Origin: Streptomyces sp. CoH27
GTDB taxonomy: Bacteria > Actinomycetota > Actinomycetes > Streptomycetales > Streptomycetaceae
Length of the DNA: 57,370 nucleotides
NCBI RefSeq assembly: GCF_020181035.1
Contig: NZ_JAIQYY010000026.1
Span: 1 to 57,370 of the forward strand
Direction of reading: 5' to 3'
Shown here: in pieces, positions 24,650 through 32,806 of the stretch
Layout: each line of letters begins with the position of its first letter
Position numbering within the stretch: position 1 is the first letter of the stretch
The notes under the pieces: generated by a model
Told to the model about the DNA's origin: nothing
The model's input: only the letters and a program-made list of their open reading frames with translations
The model's database searches: none
Made by a program: the position numbers and the translations under genes

Positions 24650-25804
24650 ATGCACGCCGTACTGCACGCTCTGTCGATCACGGGGTCCATGACCTGGGAG
24701 ATCACCTGGGCCCTGATCCTGGGATTCGCCCTGTCCGCCGTCGTCCAGGCCGTGGTCCGCACATCGACCGTCGTGTCCCTGCTCGGCGACGACCGGCCCC
24801 GCACCCTGGCCCTCTCCGCCGGTCTGGGCGTGGCGTCCTCGTCCTGCTCCTACGCCGCCGTGGCGCTGGCGCGGTCGCTGTTCCGCAAGGGTGCGAACTT
24901 CACGGCCGCGATGGCCTTCGAGATCGCCTCGACCAACCTCGTCATCGAACTCGGTGTCATCCTGGCGCTGCTGATGGGCTGGCAGTTCACCGTCGCCGAG
25001 TTCGTCGGCGGCCCGATCATGATCATCGCGCTGGCTGTCCTGTTCCGGCTGTTCCTGCGCTCGGGGCTCCTGCGCCAGGCCCGTGAACAGGCGGAGCGGG
25101 GCCGTGCCGGGTCGATGGAGGGCCACGCCGCGATGGACATGTCCGTGCGACGCGACGGCGCCTTCGCCCGGCGGCTGTTCTCCCGCGAGGGCTTCACCGC
25201 CACCAGTCACGTGTTCGTCATGGAGTGGGCGGCGATCCTGCGCGACCTGGTCGGCGGTCTGCTCATCGCCGGCGCCATCGCCGCCTGGGTCCCGGACTCG
25301 TTCTGGCGGACCTTCTTCTTCGACGGGCACCCGCTCGCCGCCAGGCTGTGGGGACCCCTCGTCGGCCCGCTGGTGGCGATCGCCTCGTTCGTGTGCTCCA
25401 TCGGCAACGTGCCGCTGGCGGTGGTGCTGTGGAAGGGAGGGATCAGCTTCGGCGGGGTGGTGGCGTTCATCTTCGCCGACCTGCTGATCCTGCCGATCCT
25501 GAACATCTACCGGAAGTACTACGGAGCGAGGATGGCCGCCTTCCTCCTCGGCACCTTCTACCTCGCGATGGCCGTCGCCGGATACATCGTGGAGTTCGCC
25601 TTCGGCGGACTCGGCCTGATCCCCGACCAGGCCGACGCGAAGGTCCCCATGGAAGGCATCCGCTGGAACTACACCACCTGGCTCAACATCGCCTTCCTCG
25701 GCTTCGCCGCCGTGCTCCTGGTGCGGTTCCTGCGGACCGGCGGGCTGTCCATGCTGCGCATGATGGGCGGTTCACCCGACACCGGCCGGCACCACGGTGC
25801 CTAG
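24650..25804 (+). CDS. DUF318 (YraQ/ArsP-like) membrane permease
   Basis: The 384-residue protein has about eight to ten hydrophobic segments in two repeats, each with a short polar motif inside a membrane helix: GVASSSCSYAAVALARSLF in the first half and FVCSIGNVPLAVVLW in the second. This is the permease family that includes ArsP/YraQ-type exporters. A loop rich in Met, His and Asp (EGHAAMDMSVRRD) separates the halves. The ATG at 24650 has AGGGAAG upstream. The family includes organoarsenical exporters, but the cysteine motif here is not a clear ArsP match, so the substrate is unknown. Confidence 0.8.
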   Translation: MHAVLHALSITGSMTWEITWALILGFALSAVVQAVVRTSTVVSLLGDDRPRTLALSAGLGVASSSCSYAAVALARSLFRKGANFTAAMAFEIASTNLVIELGVILALLMGWQFTVAEFVGGPIMIIALAVLFRLFLRSGLLRQAREQAERGRAGSMEGHAAMDMSVRRDGAFARRLFSREGFTATSHVFVMEWAAILRDLVGGLLIAGAIAAWVPDSFWRTFFFDGHPLAARLWGPLVGPLVAIASFVCSIGNVPLAVVLWKGGISFGGVVAFIFADLLILPILNIYRKYYGARMAAFLLGTFYLAMAVAGYIVEFAFGGLGLIPDQADAKVPMEGIRWNYTTWLNIAFLGFAAVLLVRFLRTGGLSMLRMMGGSPDTGRHHGA

Positions 25805-25844
25805 TCCGGAGGCGGGGGCGTGTCGTGGGTCCGGTATATCGCCT

Positions 25845-26270
25845 GTACGTCTTGAAGGCGATCGCCTCGCGCAGCCGGGCGCGCTGCTTCTCGGCGGCCT
25901 CCGTGGCCTCCTTGCGGGCCTCGATGGTGGCCCACAGCTGTTCGGGGGTCAGCGGAGCGAGCCCGTCGAGCGCCTCGAAGACCGGGGCGGCGTTGACCGT
26001 CCACGCCGACGACGACGTGACGGTCACGGGGACGTCGTCGTCGACGAGCTTGCGGACGACGGACTCCGCGCAGCCGGTGGTCAGATCGGGGGCGCCCGCG
26101 GTGACGTCGTACCTCCATACGATCAGCCACTCGTGCCACGGCCGGACGCAGCGGACCAGCCCGGCGCCGATGCCGCCGACCGTCGCGCCCGGAGCGAGCA
26201 CCCAGCAGAGGGTGGACGGACGGTGCGCGGTGTACCGGGCCAGGTCCGCCTCGAAGGGCCCGACGGCGAG
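25845..26270 (-). pseudogene. FAD-dependent aromatic monooxygenase, internally deleted
   Basis: The frame contains two separate pieces of a TfdB-type flavin hydroxylase. VGPFEADLARYTAHRPSTL to SSSAWTVN covers the mid-protein substrate domain (FVRPW-EWLIVWGYD in relatives, VRPWHEWLIVWRYD here). It is joined at about 25990 to APVFEALDGLAPLTPEQLW and on to REAIAFKTY, which is the extreme C-terminus of the family. The stretch between, which should contain the second FAD motif, is missing (over 100 residues), as is the N-terminal FAD-binding half. The fragment cannot fold as an enzyme. Confidence 0.75.
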
Positions 26271-26305
26271 CGCCGATGCTCCGTCAGTGTCGTGGCAGAA
26301 GGCGT

Positions 26306-26430
26306 GAGTTCGGCAACATTTCCGGGCCACGTGTACCGCTCCAGCATGCGCAGCGCGTCGAGCGTCCAGGTCGGCGCCGCCCGTCCCGGCACAGGGCGTG
26401 GAGCAGCCCCGGGAGCAAGTTCCGTATCCC
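26306..26430 (-). pseudogene. fragment of an NtrC-type (Fis/sigma54 activator-like) regulator
   Basis: The frame reads LAPGAAP, then TWTLDALRMLERYTWPGNVAEL, which matches the end of the AAA+ domain of NtrC-like activators (RY-WPGNVREL). Nothing before or after continues the domain. It directly abuts the monooxygenase remnant. The interval 26431-26648 up to the IS end shows no recognisable gene. Confidence 0.5.
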
Positions 26431-26648
26431 TCGGGGCGTTCGGGGCGTTCGGGCAGTGCAGACAGGGCGATCGAGCGACAGCGGTCCGGCCGCCCGCTGA
26501 CGACGGGGCGTCGGCGCGTGGCGCAGCCACGGCTCGCCGGGCCGCGGCAACACCTCGTCCAGCCCGTGGGCACGGACGTGGGGCTGCCGCGCCGTTACCG
26601 GGAACTGGCCAAAGTCGCCCTCACCGCCATGGCCACGTGCGTCGGGCG

Positions 26649-26675
26649 CTAGGGCGCGTATCGAGTCGTGATCAA
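26649..26675 (+). repeat. left terminal inverted repeat of the IS
   Basis: 27 bp beginning CTAGGGCGCGTATCGAGTCG. Its exact reverse complement occurs at 28818-28844. The transposase stop codon lies inside it. Confidence 0.85.
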
Positions 26676-27679
26676 GAGGTGACCTGGCTGAGGGCTTTGA
26701 TCCAGATCACTGCGGCGCGGAGGTGGAGGCCGGCGAGGTAGCTCTCTGGGGTCTTGTCGTATCGGGTGGCGATGCCTCGACAGGCCTTGAGCTTGCTGAT
26801 CAGGCGCTCGACGGTGTTCCTCTCCTTGTAAAGGTCGGCGTCGTGGCTGACGCGCCGACCGCCCCTGCTGCCCTTCTTCTTCCGGTTGGCGGCCTGGTCT
26901 CTCTTCTCCGGGATCACTGCCTTGATGCCACGTTGGCGCAGGTGAGCCCGGTTTCCGCGAGAGGAGTAGGTCTTGTCCCCGGCGACCGCGTCCGGCCGGA
27001 TGCGGGGGCGGCCGACGGGGCCGCGGACCCGGAACTTCCCCAGCACGGGGATGAACTGCGGGCTGTCCGCGGCCTGGCCTGCGGTCAGGATGAACCCCAG
27101 CGGTCGGCACGTGCGGTCGGCGGCGAGGTGGACCTTGCTGGTCTGCCCGCCCCTGGATCGTCCGAGGAGAGCGGCCTTCAGCCGGAGTTTTTGCCGACGC
27201 CGGACGCGCCGTCGCACTTCCCGCTCGGGGTAGGTCTCGGCGTCCTGCCCGTTTCGTTCTTCAAGGCTGCCCCTTTTGACCTGGCCTTCTCCTCCCCCAC
27301 GGCGAGGCGGCCTTCTCCAACGCGGTGAGGACGTCCCGGTCCAGGTGCATCCCGGCAGCGTCGTGGTGAGCGCGCGCGGTGGTGGAATCGATGCTGACCA
27401 GGGACAGGTCCACCTCACCCCGCTTCGCCGCTTCTGCGATCAGGCCCTCCAGCAGGGCCTCGAAGACGCCGCCGTCACGCCACTGCCGGAAGCGGTGGTG
27501 AACGGTCGACCAGGCACCGAACTCCCGCGGCATCTCCCGCCACTGCCCGCCGGTCTTGAACCGCCAGATCACGGCCTCGAACTGCTCCGCAGTCGCTCGG
27601 GGTACGGGCCGTACCTGCCGATCGGCAGGTACGGCCCGATGGACTCCCACTCCTCGTCCGTAAGTTGCGCTCGCGTCAC
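26672..27679 (-). pseudogene. IS5-family DDE transposase, two frameshifts
   Basis: Reading from a GTG at 27679, frame one gives VTRAQLTDEEWESIGPYLP and then PERLR. A base is missing near 27590 (CGGAGCAG where the second copy has CGGCAGCAG), and frame two continues with QFEAVIWRFKTGGQWREMP to LSLVSIDSTTARAHHDA, containing the first catalytic Asp (SIDST). Near 27280 the frame must change again (+1) to reach LGRSRGGQTSKVHL, the second Asp region (AVAGDKTYSSRGNRAHL) and the YKERNTVERLI Glu motif. Some IS5 relatives use programmed frameshifting at the second site, but the first lesion looks like simple decay, so this copy is probably inactive alone. Confidence 0.82.
27605..27638. repeat. 34-bp perfect palindrome inside the transposase 5' coding region
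   Basis: The core GTACCTGCCGATCGGCAGGT is extended symmetrically on both sides to 34 bp without a mismatch. It encodes the GPYLPIGRYGP segment. The second IS copy has a matching palindrome at 28695-28724 with paired changes. Confidence 0.9.
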
Positions 27680-27731
27680 GCAAGATGATCTACCGATCCA
27701 GGACCCGCCGCGAGCGCGAATCCCGCAGATC

Positions 27732-27756
27732 GATCGCCACTCGATGTCCGACCTAG
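27732..27756 (-). repeat. right terminal repeat of the IS (imperfect)
   Basis: On the minus strand it reads CTAGGTCGGACATCGAGTGG onward. It differs from the left end at seven of 25 positions. Its CTAG supplies the TAG stop codon of the neighbouring NmrA-family gene. Confidence 0.65.
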
Positions 27757-28598
27757 CGGAAACTGTCCGCGTGCTCTTCCGCCCATGAGCGGAACGTGCG
27801 CGCCGGCGCTCCGATGATCTCTTCCACCGTGGATGTGATCAGGTTCGATTCGGGTCGAGTATCAGCGCTGGCCAACAGGGCCTCGACGAGAGCGGGTGGC
27901 CTGCCGTCGGCGAGCATCCGCTGACGTGCGACCTCTACCGGGACCTTCTCGAAGCGCGCAGGGTGGCCGATCGCTTCCCCGATCGTGTGTACCTGCTCGG
28001 CTCTGCTGAGTACCTGCGGGCCGGTCAGGACGTGTTTCATACCCGCATGCCCGTCATCGGTCAGCGCATGTACCGCCACGGCCGCGACGTCGCGTTCGTG
28101 GATCACCGCCGTGGCGGCGATGTCGGGACCACGAACGACGTGCGTGGTGCGGATCTGCTCGGCCCACCCTCGCGCGTTGGAGGCGATGGTGTTCGACCGT
28201 AGGAAAGTCCACTCCACGCCGGACCTTTCGATCAGCCGTTCCATGTCGGCGTGGAGCTGGTTGATCGGGTCGGTCTGGCGTTCGGCGTCTTCGTTCACAC
28301 CCGACGATGAGAGATAGACGATGCGGCGGGCATGCCCCGCAATCGCCTCCAGTACGGCAGGGGCGCCCTCAGTCGTAAGGAACGGCCAGATCAAGAACAC
28401 CGTGTCGCTCCCGGCCAGTGCTCCCTCCAGCGTGTCCGGCCGGGTCAGGTCCCCGCCCACGACCTTGACCCCCTCAGGTAGCTCGGCCAACTCGGGCTCA
28501 CGCGCCAATGCACGCACGGCGGTATCTGTGGCCAGGAGTTGGACAACAACGTGTCGGCCGACATTGCCGGTCGCGCCCATCACAAGAATCTCACCCAT
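27753..28598 (-). CDS. NmrA/QorB-like NAD(P)-binding oxidoreductase
   Basis: From the ATG at 28598 the 281-residue protein begins MGEILVMGATGNVGRHVV, a GATGxxG Rossmann motif of atypical short-chain dehydrogenases of the NmrA/QorB group. RIVYLSSSGVNEDAE and ERSGVEWTFLRSNTIASNA follow the family pattern. These proteins bind NAD(P) and act as quinone reductases or redox sensors. An in-frame ATG at 28619 falls inside an operator-like palindrome with a -10-like TAGGTAT, so I prefer the downstream start. Its TAG stop lies in the CTAG of the IS end, and the gene is enclosed between two IS copies. Confidence 0.85.
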   Translation of the reverse strand: MGEILVMGATGNVGRHVVVQLLATDTAVRALAREPELAELPEGVKVVGGDLTRPDTLEGALAGSDTVFLIWPFLTTEGAPAVLEAIAGHARRIVYLSSSGVNEDAERQTDPINQLHADMERLIERSGVEWTFLRSNTIASNARGWAEQIRTTHVVRGPDIAATAVIHERDVAAVAVHALTDDGHAGMKHVLTGPQVLSRAEQVHTIGEAIGHPARFEKVPVEVARQRMLADGRPPALVEALLASADTRPESNLITSTVEEIIGAPARTFRSWAEEHADSFR

Positions 28599-28617
28599 GA
28601 TCAGCTCAGCCTCGGCC

Positions 28618-28630
28618 ATACCTAAGGTAT
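28618..28630. promoter_or_regulatory. palindrome at the NmrA-family gene promoter
   Basis: ATACCTAAGGTAT is a palindrome around one central base and sits about 20 bp before the preferred start. It may be an operator or overlap a -10 element (TAGGTAT on the minus strand). Confidence 0.45.
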
Positions 28631-28694
28631 TCCGAGACGGCCCCGAGATGCTCCATGACGCGGTCGAACTGCTGCCGCGGCCACGCCGGGCACA

Positions 28695-28724
28695 GGCCGT
28701 ACTCGCCGATCGGCGAGTACGGCC
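28695..28724. repeat. 30-bp perfect palindrome in the IS remnant
   Basis: The core GTACTCGCCGATCGGCGAGT is extended symmetrically to 30 bp. Relative to the palindrome at 27605-27638 it differs at four positions that form two exchanged base pairs. Confidence 0.9.
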
Positions 28725-28817
28725 CGATGAACACCCACTCCTCGTCCGTCAGTTGCGCTCGCGTCGTGCAAGATGACCCACCGGTCCAGGACCCGTCGCG
28801 AGGGCGACTCCCGCAGA

Positions 28818-28844
28818 TTGATCACGACTCGATACGCGCCCTAG
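28818..28844 (-). repeat. right terminal repeat of the second IS copy
   Basis: Exact reverse complement of 26649-26675 over all 27 bp. Its CTAG provides the TAG stop codon of the next gene (28841). Confidence 0.88.
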
Positions 28845-29611
28845 TAGCCGCCCAAGAGGGTCCGTACCGTGCGCAGGGTCTCCGGGCCGGCGGCACTGTG
28901 CCAGCGTGTCGGGTCGGCGGGGCGGCGGCCCCAGAGCAGCAGGACGCGTACGGCGGCGTCGCTCTCGATGGTGGCGGGGCCCTCGGGGGTGGCGAGGCGG
29001 ATGGTGCCGCCGTCCGTGTCGGCGCTCACCACGACATCGTCCGTGCCCGGTGTGCGCAGTCGGCACTCGATCCGCCCGTCGGGTCCGAGATCCAGGCCGG
29101 CGCGGCCACGCTCCAGCAGGGGGCGGCCGACCGAGACCACGCTGTGCTCCGTCATCCACGGCTCGTTGAGCGCCTGCACCGCGGTCCGGTCGTCGCCGGT
29201 CAGGTCCCAGCGATGCAGGATCAGTTCCTCGCGCATGTGCTCGGCGAAGAAGGGGGCCGTCACGGACCGCCCGGTCCACATGATCTTCGTGTCCGGGGAC
29301 AGATGACGTGCGGCGGCCGCGGCGACCTCGGTGAGTTTTTCGCAGTTGTTCAGGAACGCCGGCCAGAGGTCCGAGTCGGGCATCCGCCGATAGGGCTGCT
29401 CACGTTCGAACCCCCTGGTCGGCACCGGTGTGCCTGCAAGAAACGCCTGAAGAACGCGGGCCAACTCCTCGGCGTTGCCCGTCTGGTGGATCAGGACGTC
29501 CCGGACCGTCCAGGCTTCGCACCATGTGCCGTCGTCGGGCCGCCGGGCCTGTGCCGCACGCATGAAGGGGACCAGCTCCGGCAGGGTTTCCTCGACCCGG
29601 GATGGAATCAT
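28841..29611 (-). CDS. mycothiol-dependent maleylpyruvate isomerase-like (DinB-fold) protein
   Basis: The 256-residue protein has an N-terminal four-helix DinB/MDMPI_N domain (LVPFMRAAQARRPDDGTWCEAWTVRDVLIHQTG, residues 13-45) and a C-terminal MDMPI_C-type domain ending near AVRVLLLWGRRPADPTRW. The His in VLIHQTG and the later EELILHRWDL are in the positions expected for the metal site. Such proteins are mycothiol-dependent transferases or isomerases of actinobacteria. No strong ribosome binding site precedes the ATG. The stop lies in the terminal CTAG of the IS remnant, so the last codon boundary is the insertion target. Confidence 0.78.
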   Translation of the reverse strand: MIPSRVEETLPELVPFMRAAQARRPDDGTWCEAWTVRDVLIHQTGNAEELARVLQAFLAGTPVPTRGFEREQPYRRMPDSDLWPAFLNNCEKLTEVAAAAARHLSPDTKIMWTGRSVTAPFFAEHMREELILHRWDLTGDDRTAVQALNEPWMTEHSVVSVGRPLLERGRAGLDLGPDGRIECRLRTPGTDDVVVSADTDGGTIRLATPEGPATIESDAAVRVLLLWGRRPADPTRWHSAAGPETLRTVRTLLGGY

Positions 29612-29791
29612 GCGCCATGGGTAGCCCGCCCGGTCGCCGGTGAAACCATCCGGATCGTAGGCTCATCAGCCCGGTGGCCCACGGCTCCGTACCGTGTAGT
29701 GAATTCACACCTGGCTATTGATCTCTTCTTCGCTTGGCGGGGTTATCTTCATCGGTAGATCATGGTCGTAGTCTCAGCTGAGGTCGGTACG

Positions 29792-30670
29792 GTGAAGCGG
29801 AACATGCATCGGGGCAAGTGGTACCGGTCGGTGGCGGGGACGGTCCTGGCAGCCCTGGCAGTCGGCGGGTGCAGCACCGGCGGCGGCAGCGGAAGCGGTC
29901 ATGCCGGCCTCGCCTCGAAGCCCCCCGCGCCCAGCGACACCGCCGGCACCAGGGCCGGCGCTCCTGACGTCGGGGCCGCGGCCTGGCACAAGTGGGGCCT
30001 GGCGCCGCTGCCGGCGGCCCCGCAGCCGCCGGCCGACAAGCCGGTGAAACTCTCCGCCACCGGAACCGTCCCGGTCTTCACCCACATAGTGACCACGCAG
30101 AAGGTCGTCTTCATCACCGTGGACGACGGTCAGGAGAAGGACCCCAAGTTCATCGACATGATGCGGGACCTGCGGATTCCGATCACGATGTTCCTGATGA
30201 ACGACGTCATCAAATCCGACTACGGGTACTTCAAGTCATTGCAGGCGCTGGGCAACCACATCCAGAACCACACCCTGCATCACCCCGTCATGAGCACCAT
30301 CCCGCTGGCCCGCCAGAAGGAAGAGGTGTGCGGCGACCAGAAGATCCTCACCAAGGAGTACGGCACCGCGCCGCTGCTGTTCCGTCCCCCCTACGGCGCG
30401 TACAACGCCAACACCAAGATCGCGGTCGGTGAGTGCGGCCCCCGCGCGATCGTGTGGTGGCGGGAGTCCATGCAGATCCGCAACATGCAGTACCAGGCAC
30501 CGGACAAGAAGCTGCGTCCCGGCGACATCATCCTGGCGCATTTCCGCGGGCCCAGTGAACTCAAGGGCGCCACGATGACCCAGATGTTCGCCAACCTGCT
30601 CCGGTCCATCCAGGCGCAGGGCTTCGCCGTAGCCCGCCTTGAGGACTACATCCAGCCACCGGCCGGCTGA
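29792..30670 (+). CDS. polysaccharide deacetylase-family lipoprotein
   Basis: The 292-residue protein has a lipoprotein signal with lipobox VGGC near residue 22, a Ser/Gly/Pro/Ala-rich linker and a NodB-homology domain. NodB motifs are FITVDDGQ (paired Asp), NHTLHHP (metal-binding His pair) and FRPPYGAYN, with IVWWRESM and PGDIILAHF near the end. These enzymes remove acetyl groups from chitin, peptidoglycan or other N-acetylated glycans at the cell surface. The GTG at 29792 has GAGG 8 nt upstream. A GTGAATTCAC palindrome at 29699-29708 lies in its leader. The final motif has HF where many homologues have H-x2-D, so substrate and activity remain open. Confidence 0.85.
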   Translation: MKRNMHRGKWYRSVAGTVLAALAVGGCSTGGGSGSGHAGLASKPPAPSDTAGTRAGAPDVGAAAWHKWGLAPLPAAPQPPADKPVKLSATGTVPVFTHIVTTQKVVFITVDDGQEKDPKFIDMMRDLRIPITMFLMNDVIKSDYGYFKSLQALGNHIQNHTLHHPVMSTIPLARQKEEVCGDQKILTKEYGTAPLLFRPPYGAYNANTKIAVGECGPRAIVWWRESMQIRNMQYQAPDKKLRPGDIILAHFRGPSELKGATMTQMFANLLRSIQAQGFAVARLEDYIQPPAG

Positions 30671-30790
30671 ACCCCGCCCCCGAGGAGGCCAGAAAAAAAC
30701 TTCGGCGGCGATGTCGAGAACCTGTGGCCGGCTCCGTCCCCGAGGTGAATGCGACCACAATGGGTCGCCCCAGCACCGAGGAGAGACACG

Positions 30791-31210
30791 ATGGCCAAGT
30801 ACCTGCTGCTCAAGCTCTACCGCGGCGCTCCGGCTCCGGTGAACAACGTGCCGATGGACCAGTGGACGCCGGAGGAGGTCTCGGCCCACGTCCAGTACAT
30901 GAACGACTTCGCGGCCCGACTGGAGAAGACCGGTGAATTCGTCGACGGTCAGGCGCTCGCCCCCGAGGGGGCGTGGGTCCGGTACGACGGTGAGGGGCGC
31001 CCGCCGGTCACCGACGGCCCGTTCGCCGAGACCAAGGACCTCATCGCCGGCTGGATGGTGATCGACGTCGACAACTACGAGCGCGCCGTCGAGCTGGCCG
31101 GAGAACTGTCGGCCGCCCCCGGGGCGGGCGGGAAGCCGATCCACGAGTGGCTGGAGGTGCGCCCGTTCCTGGCCGCGCAGCCCACCGTCACGGAGTGCCA
31201 TTTCAAGTGA
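30791..31210 (+). CDS. YCII/DGPF-domain protein, ECF42 partner
   Basis: The 139-residue protein is a single YCII-related domain with the defining TDGPFAETKDLIAGW motif at about 76-90. Its biochemical role is unknown, but DGPF proteins are consistently encoded next to ECF42 sigma factors and are thought to be functional partners or targets. The ATG at 30791 has GAGGAGAG upstream. The stop overlaps the sigma-factor GTG (GTGA), so the two are co-translated. The N-terminal segment AKYLLLKLYRG is typical. Confidence 0.9.
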   Translation: MAKYLLLKLYRGAPAPVNNVPMDQWTPEEVSAHVQYMNDFAARLEKTGEFVDGQALAPEGAWVRYDGEGRPPVTDGPFAETKDLIAGWMVIDVDNYERAVELAGELSAAPGAGGKPIHEWLEVRPFLAAQPTVTECHFK

Positions 31211-32361
31211 CGCAGATGGACGAGGCCCTGCTCAGGAGCCTCACGCCGGGCGTGCTCGCCATCCTCGTCCGCCGCGGAGCCGACTTCGCGGCGGCCGAGG
31301 ACGCCGTACAGGACGCGCTGGTCGAGGCGGTCCGCGTCTGGCCGGCCGACCCACCACGGGACCCGAAGGGCTGGCTGGTCACCGTGGCCTGGCGCCGGTT
31401 CCTCGACGCGAGGCGGGCGGACGCCGCCCGCCGCCGGCGTGAGGACCTCGTGGACGAGGAGCCGGCGCCCGGGCCCGCGGCCGACGTGGACGACACGCTC
31501 CAGCTCTACTTCCTGTGCGCCCACCCGTCACTGACGCCGTCGTCCGCGGTCGCGCTCACCCTGCGCGCCGTGGGCGGGCTCACCACCCGCCAGATCGCCC
31601 AGGCCTACCTGGTGCCCGAGGCGACCATGGCCCAGCGCATCAGCCGGGCCAAGCGCACCGTCTCCGGCGTCCGGTTCGATCAGCCGGGCGACGTGGCCAC
31701 CGTGCTGCGCGTCCTCTACCTGGTCTTCAACGAGGGCTACTCCGGCGATGTCGACCTCGCCGCCGAGGCCATCCGGCTCACCCGGCAGCTGGCGGCCGCG
31801 ATCGAGCACCCCGAGGTGGCGGGGCTGCTCGCGCTCATGCTGCTCCACCACGCCCGACGTGCCGCCCGGACCGCGCCCGACGGCAGCCTGGTGCCGCTCG
31901 CCGAGCAGGACCGGAGCCGATGGGACACCGCGTCGATCGCCGAGGGCGTCGAGATCCTGCAGGCGGCCCTCGCCCGCGACCGGCTGGGCGAGTTCCAGGC
32001 CCAGGCCGCCATCGCCGCACTCCACGCCGACGCGCCCACCGCGGAGGAGACCGACTGGGTGCAGATCGTCGAGTGGTACGACGAGCTCGCGCGCCTGACC
32101 GACAGCCCGGTCGTCCGGCTCAACCGCGCGGTCGCCGTCGGCGAGGCCGACGGAGCGCGCGCCGGCCTGGCGGCGCTCGCGGAGCTGGACTCGGCCCTGC
32201 CGCGCCACACCGCGGTGGCGGCGTACCTCCACGAGCGCGACGGCGACCTCGCGACGGCGGCACGGCTGTACGCCGAGGCGGCCCAAAAGGCACCCAACCT
32301 CGCCGAGCGCGTCCACCTGACACGCCAGGCCGCCCGCCTCAATTCCCGCCGGCGTCGCTGA
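31207..32361 (+). CDS. ECF42-group RNA polymerase sigma factor
   Basis: The 384-residue protein has sigma2 (ADFAAAEDAVQDALVEAVRVW) and sigma4 (LTTRQIAQAYLVPEATMAQRISRAKRT) in the first 165 residues, then the long C-terminal domain of the ECF42 group, with VLYLVFNEGYSG, a TPR-like helical region and VRLNRAVAVGEADG. The extended C-terminus replaces a classical anti-sigma factor in this group. The GTG start overlaps the stop of the upstream DGPF gene, the usual partner. It probably transcribes its own operon. Confidence 0.93.
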   Translation: MTQMDEALLRSLTPGVLAILVRRGADFAAAEDAVQDALVEAVRVWPADPPRDPKGWLVTVAWRRFLDARRADAARRRREDLVDEEPAPGPAADVDDTLQLYFLCAHPSLTPSSAVALTLRAVGGLTTRQIAQAYLVPEATMAQRISRAKRTVSGVRFDQPGDVATVLRVLYLVFNEGYSGDVDLAAEAIRLTRQLAAAIEHPEVAGLLALMLLHHARRAARTAPDGSLVPLAEQDRSRWDTASIAEGVEILQAALARDRLGEFQAQAAIAALHADAPTAEETDWVQIVEWYDELARLTDSPVVRLNRAVAVGEADGARAGLAALAELDSALPRHTAVAAYLHERDGDLATAARLYAEAAQKAPNLAERVHLTRQAARLNSRRRR

Positions 32362-32373
32362 CCGAGGGGTCTA

Positions 32374-32560
32374 TGGCGTGGAAGCCTCCCGGCGACCGCG
32401 GGCGCGCCGACGGTACCCGGTCCAGCGGTCGGCTCCCCGCCGGGCCTCGGGATGCCGGGCCGGCGCCCGGCGGGTGGCGGCGAGGTCCTTCGGTGGCACC
32501 GTCAGCCACAGCTGGGTGCGTGGAGGCAGCCCGAGCTGCCCTCGGCCGGAGCCGGGTGCA
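32374..32560 (-). pseudogene. possible Lrp/AsnC regulator remnant
   Basis: One minus-strand frame reads LPPRTQLWLTVPPKDLAATR and on to HPEARR, which resembles the start of the ligand-sensing domain of streptomycete Lrp/AsnC proteins (TQLWLTVPP-LAATG-LAAHPEV). No helix-turn-helix or start can be assembled upstream. The rest of the 445-bp gap (32362-32806) contains nothing else I recognise apart from the SDR ribosome binding site. Confidence 0.4.
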
Positions 32561-32806
32561 GGCTCAGCCGCGCGGCCTGCTCGGGGGCGAGGCGTCCTGT
32601 TCGGTGAGGACACCCCGATCCGGACCTCCACCGCGGCCCTGGCCGAGGCCACGCGACGGGCTCGACCCTCCGGCACGCCGATCGGATCTGCCGAGATGCT
32701 GAGACGCCCGCACGGTGATTCCTTGGTACGGGCGTATTCCGACCGCAGCTCTCGGCCGAAGGTCCGGTGTGCGTGCCCCTTCCTGCCTGTGATCGAGGAG
32801 GCTGTC

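Larger units (their letters stand above)
26649..27756 (-). mobile_element. IS5-family insertion sequence, about 1.1 kb, CTAG-targeting
   Basis: The element is bounded by CTAG tetranucleotides and terminal repeats that begin CTAGGGCGCGTATCGAGT at the left and, on the other strand, CTAGGTCGGACATCGAGT at the right (18 of the first 25 positions agree). It encodes one DDE transposase in broken frames. Size, CTAG ends and transposase type fit the IS5 family as found in Streptomyces. The left end is a perfect match to a second copy's right end at 28818-28844, discussed separately. Confidence 0.8.
28663..28844 (-). mobile_element. remnant of a second IS5-family copy (right end plus transposase 5' end)
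   Basis: The sequence aligns with 27590-27756 of the first copy at roughly 85% identity by eye. It encodes TRAQLTDEEWVFIGPYSPIGEYG and then RQQFD before homology stops at about 28663. The GTG start of the first copy is ACG here (GCACGACGCGAGC versus GCGTGACGCGAGC), and the rest of the element is absent. It therefore has no function as a transposase. Confidence 0.8.

Noticed and set aside
27255..27310. Programmed frameshift in the transposase
   Set aside because: The required shift is +1 without a convincing slippery site, and another lesion near 27590 already breaks the frame; decay is simpler.
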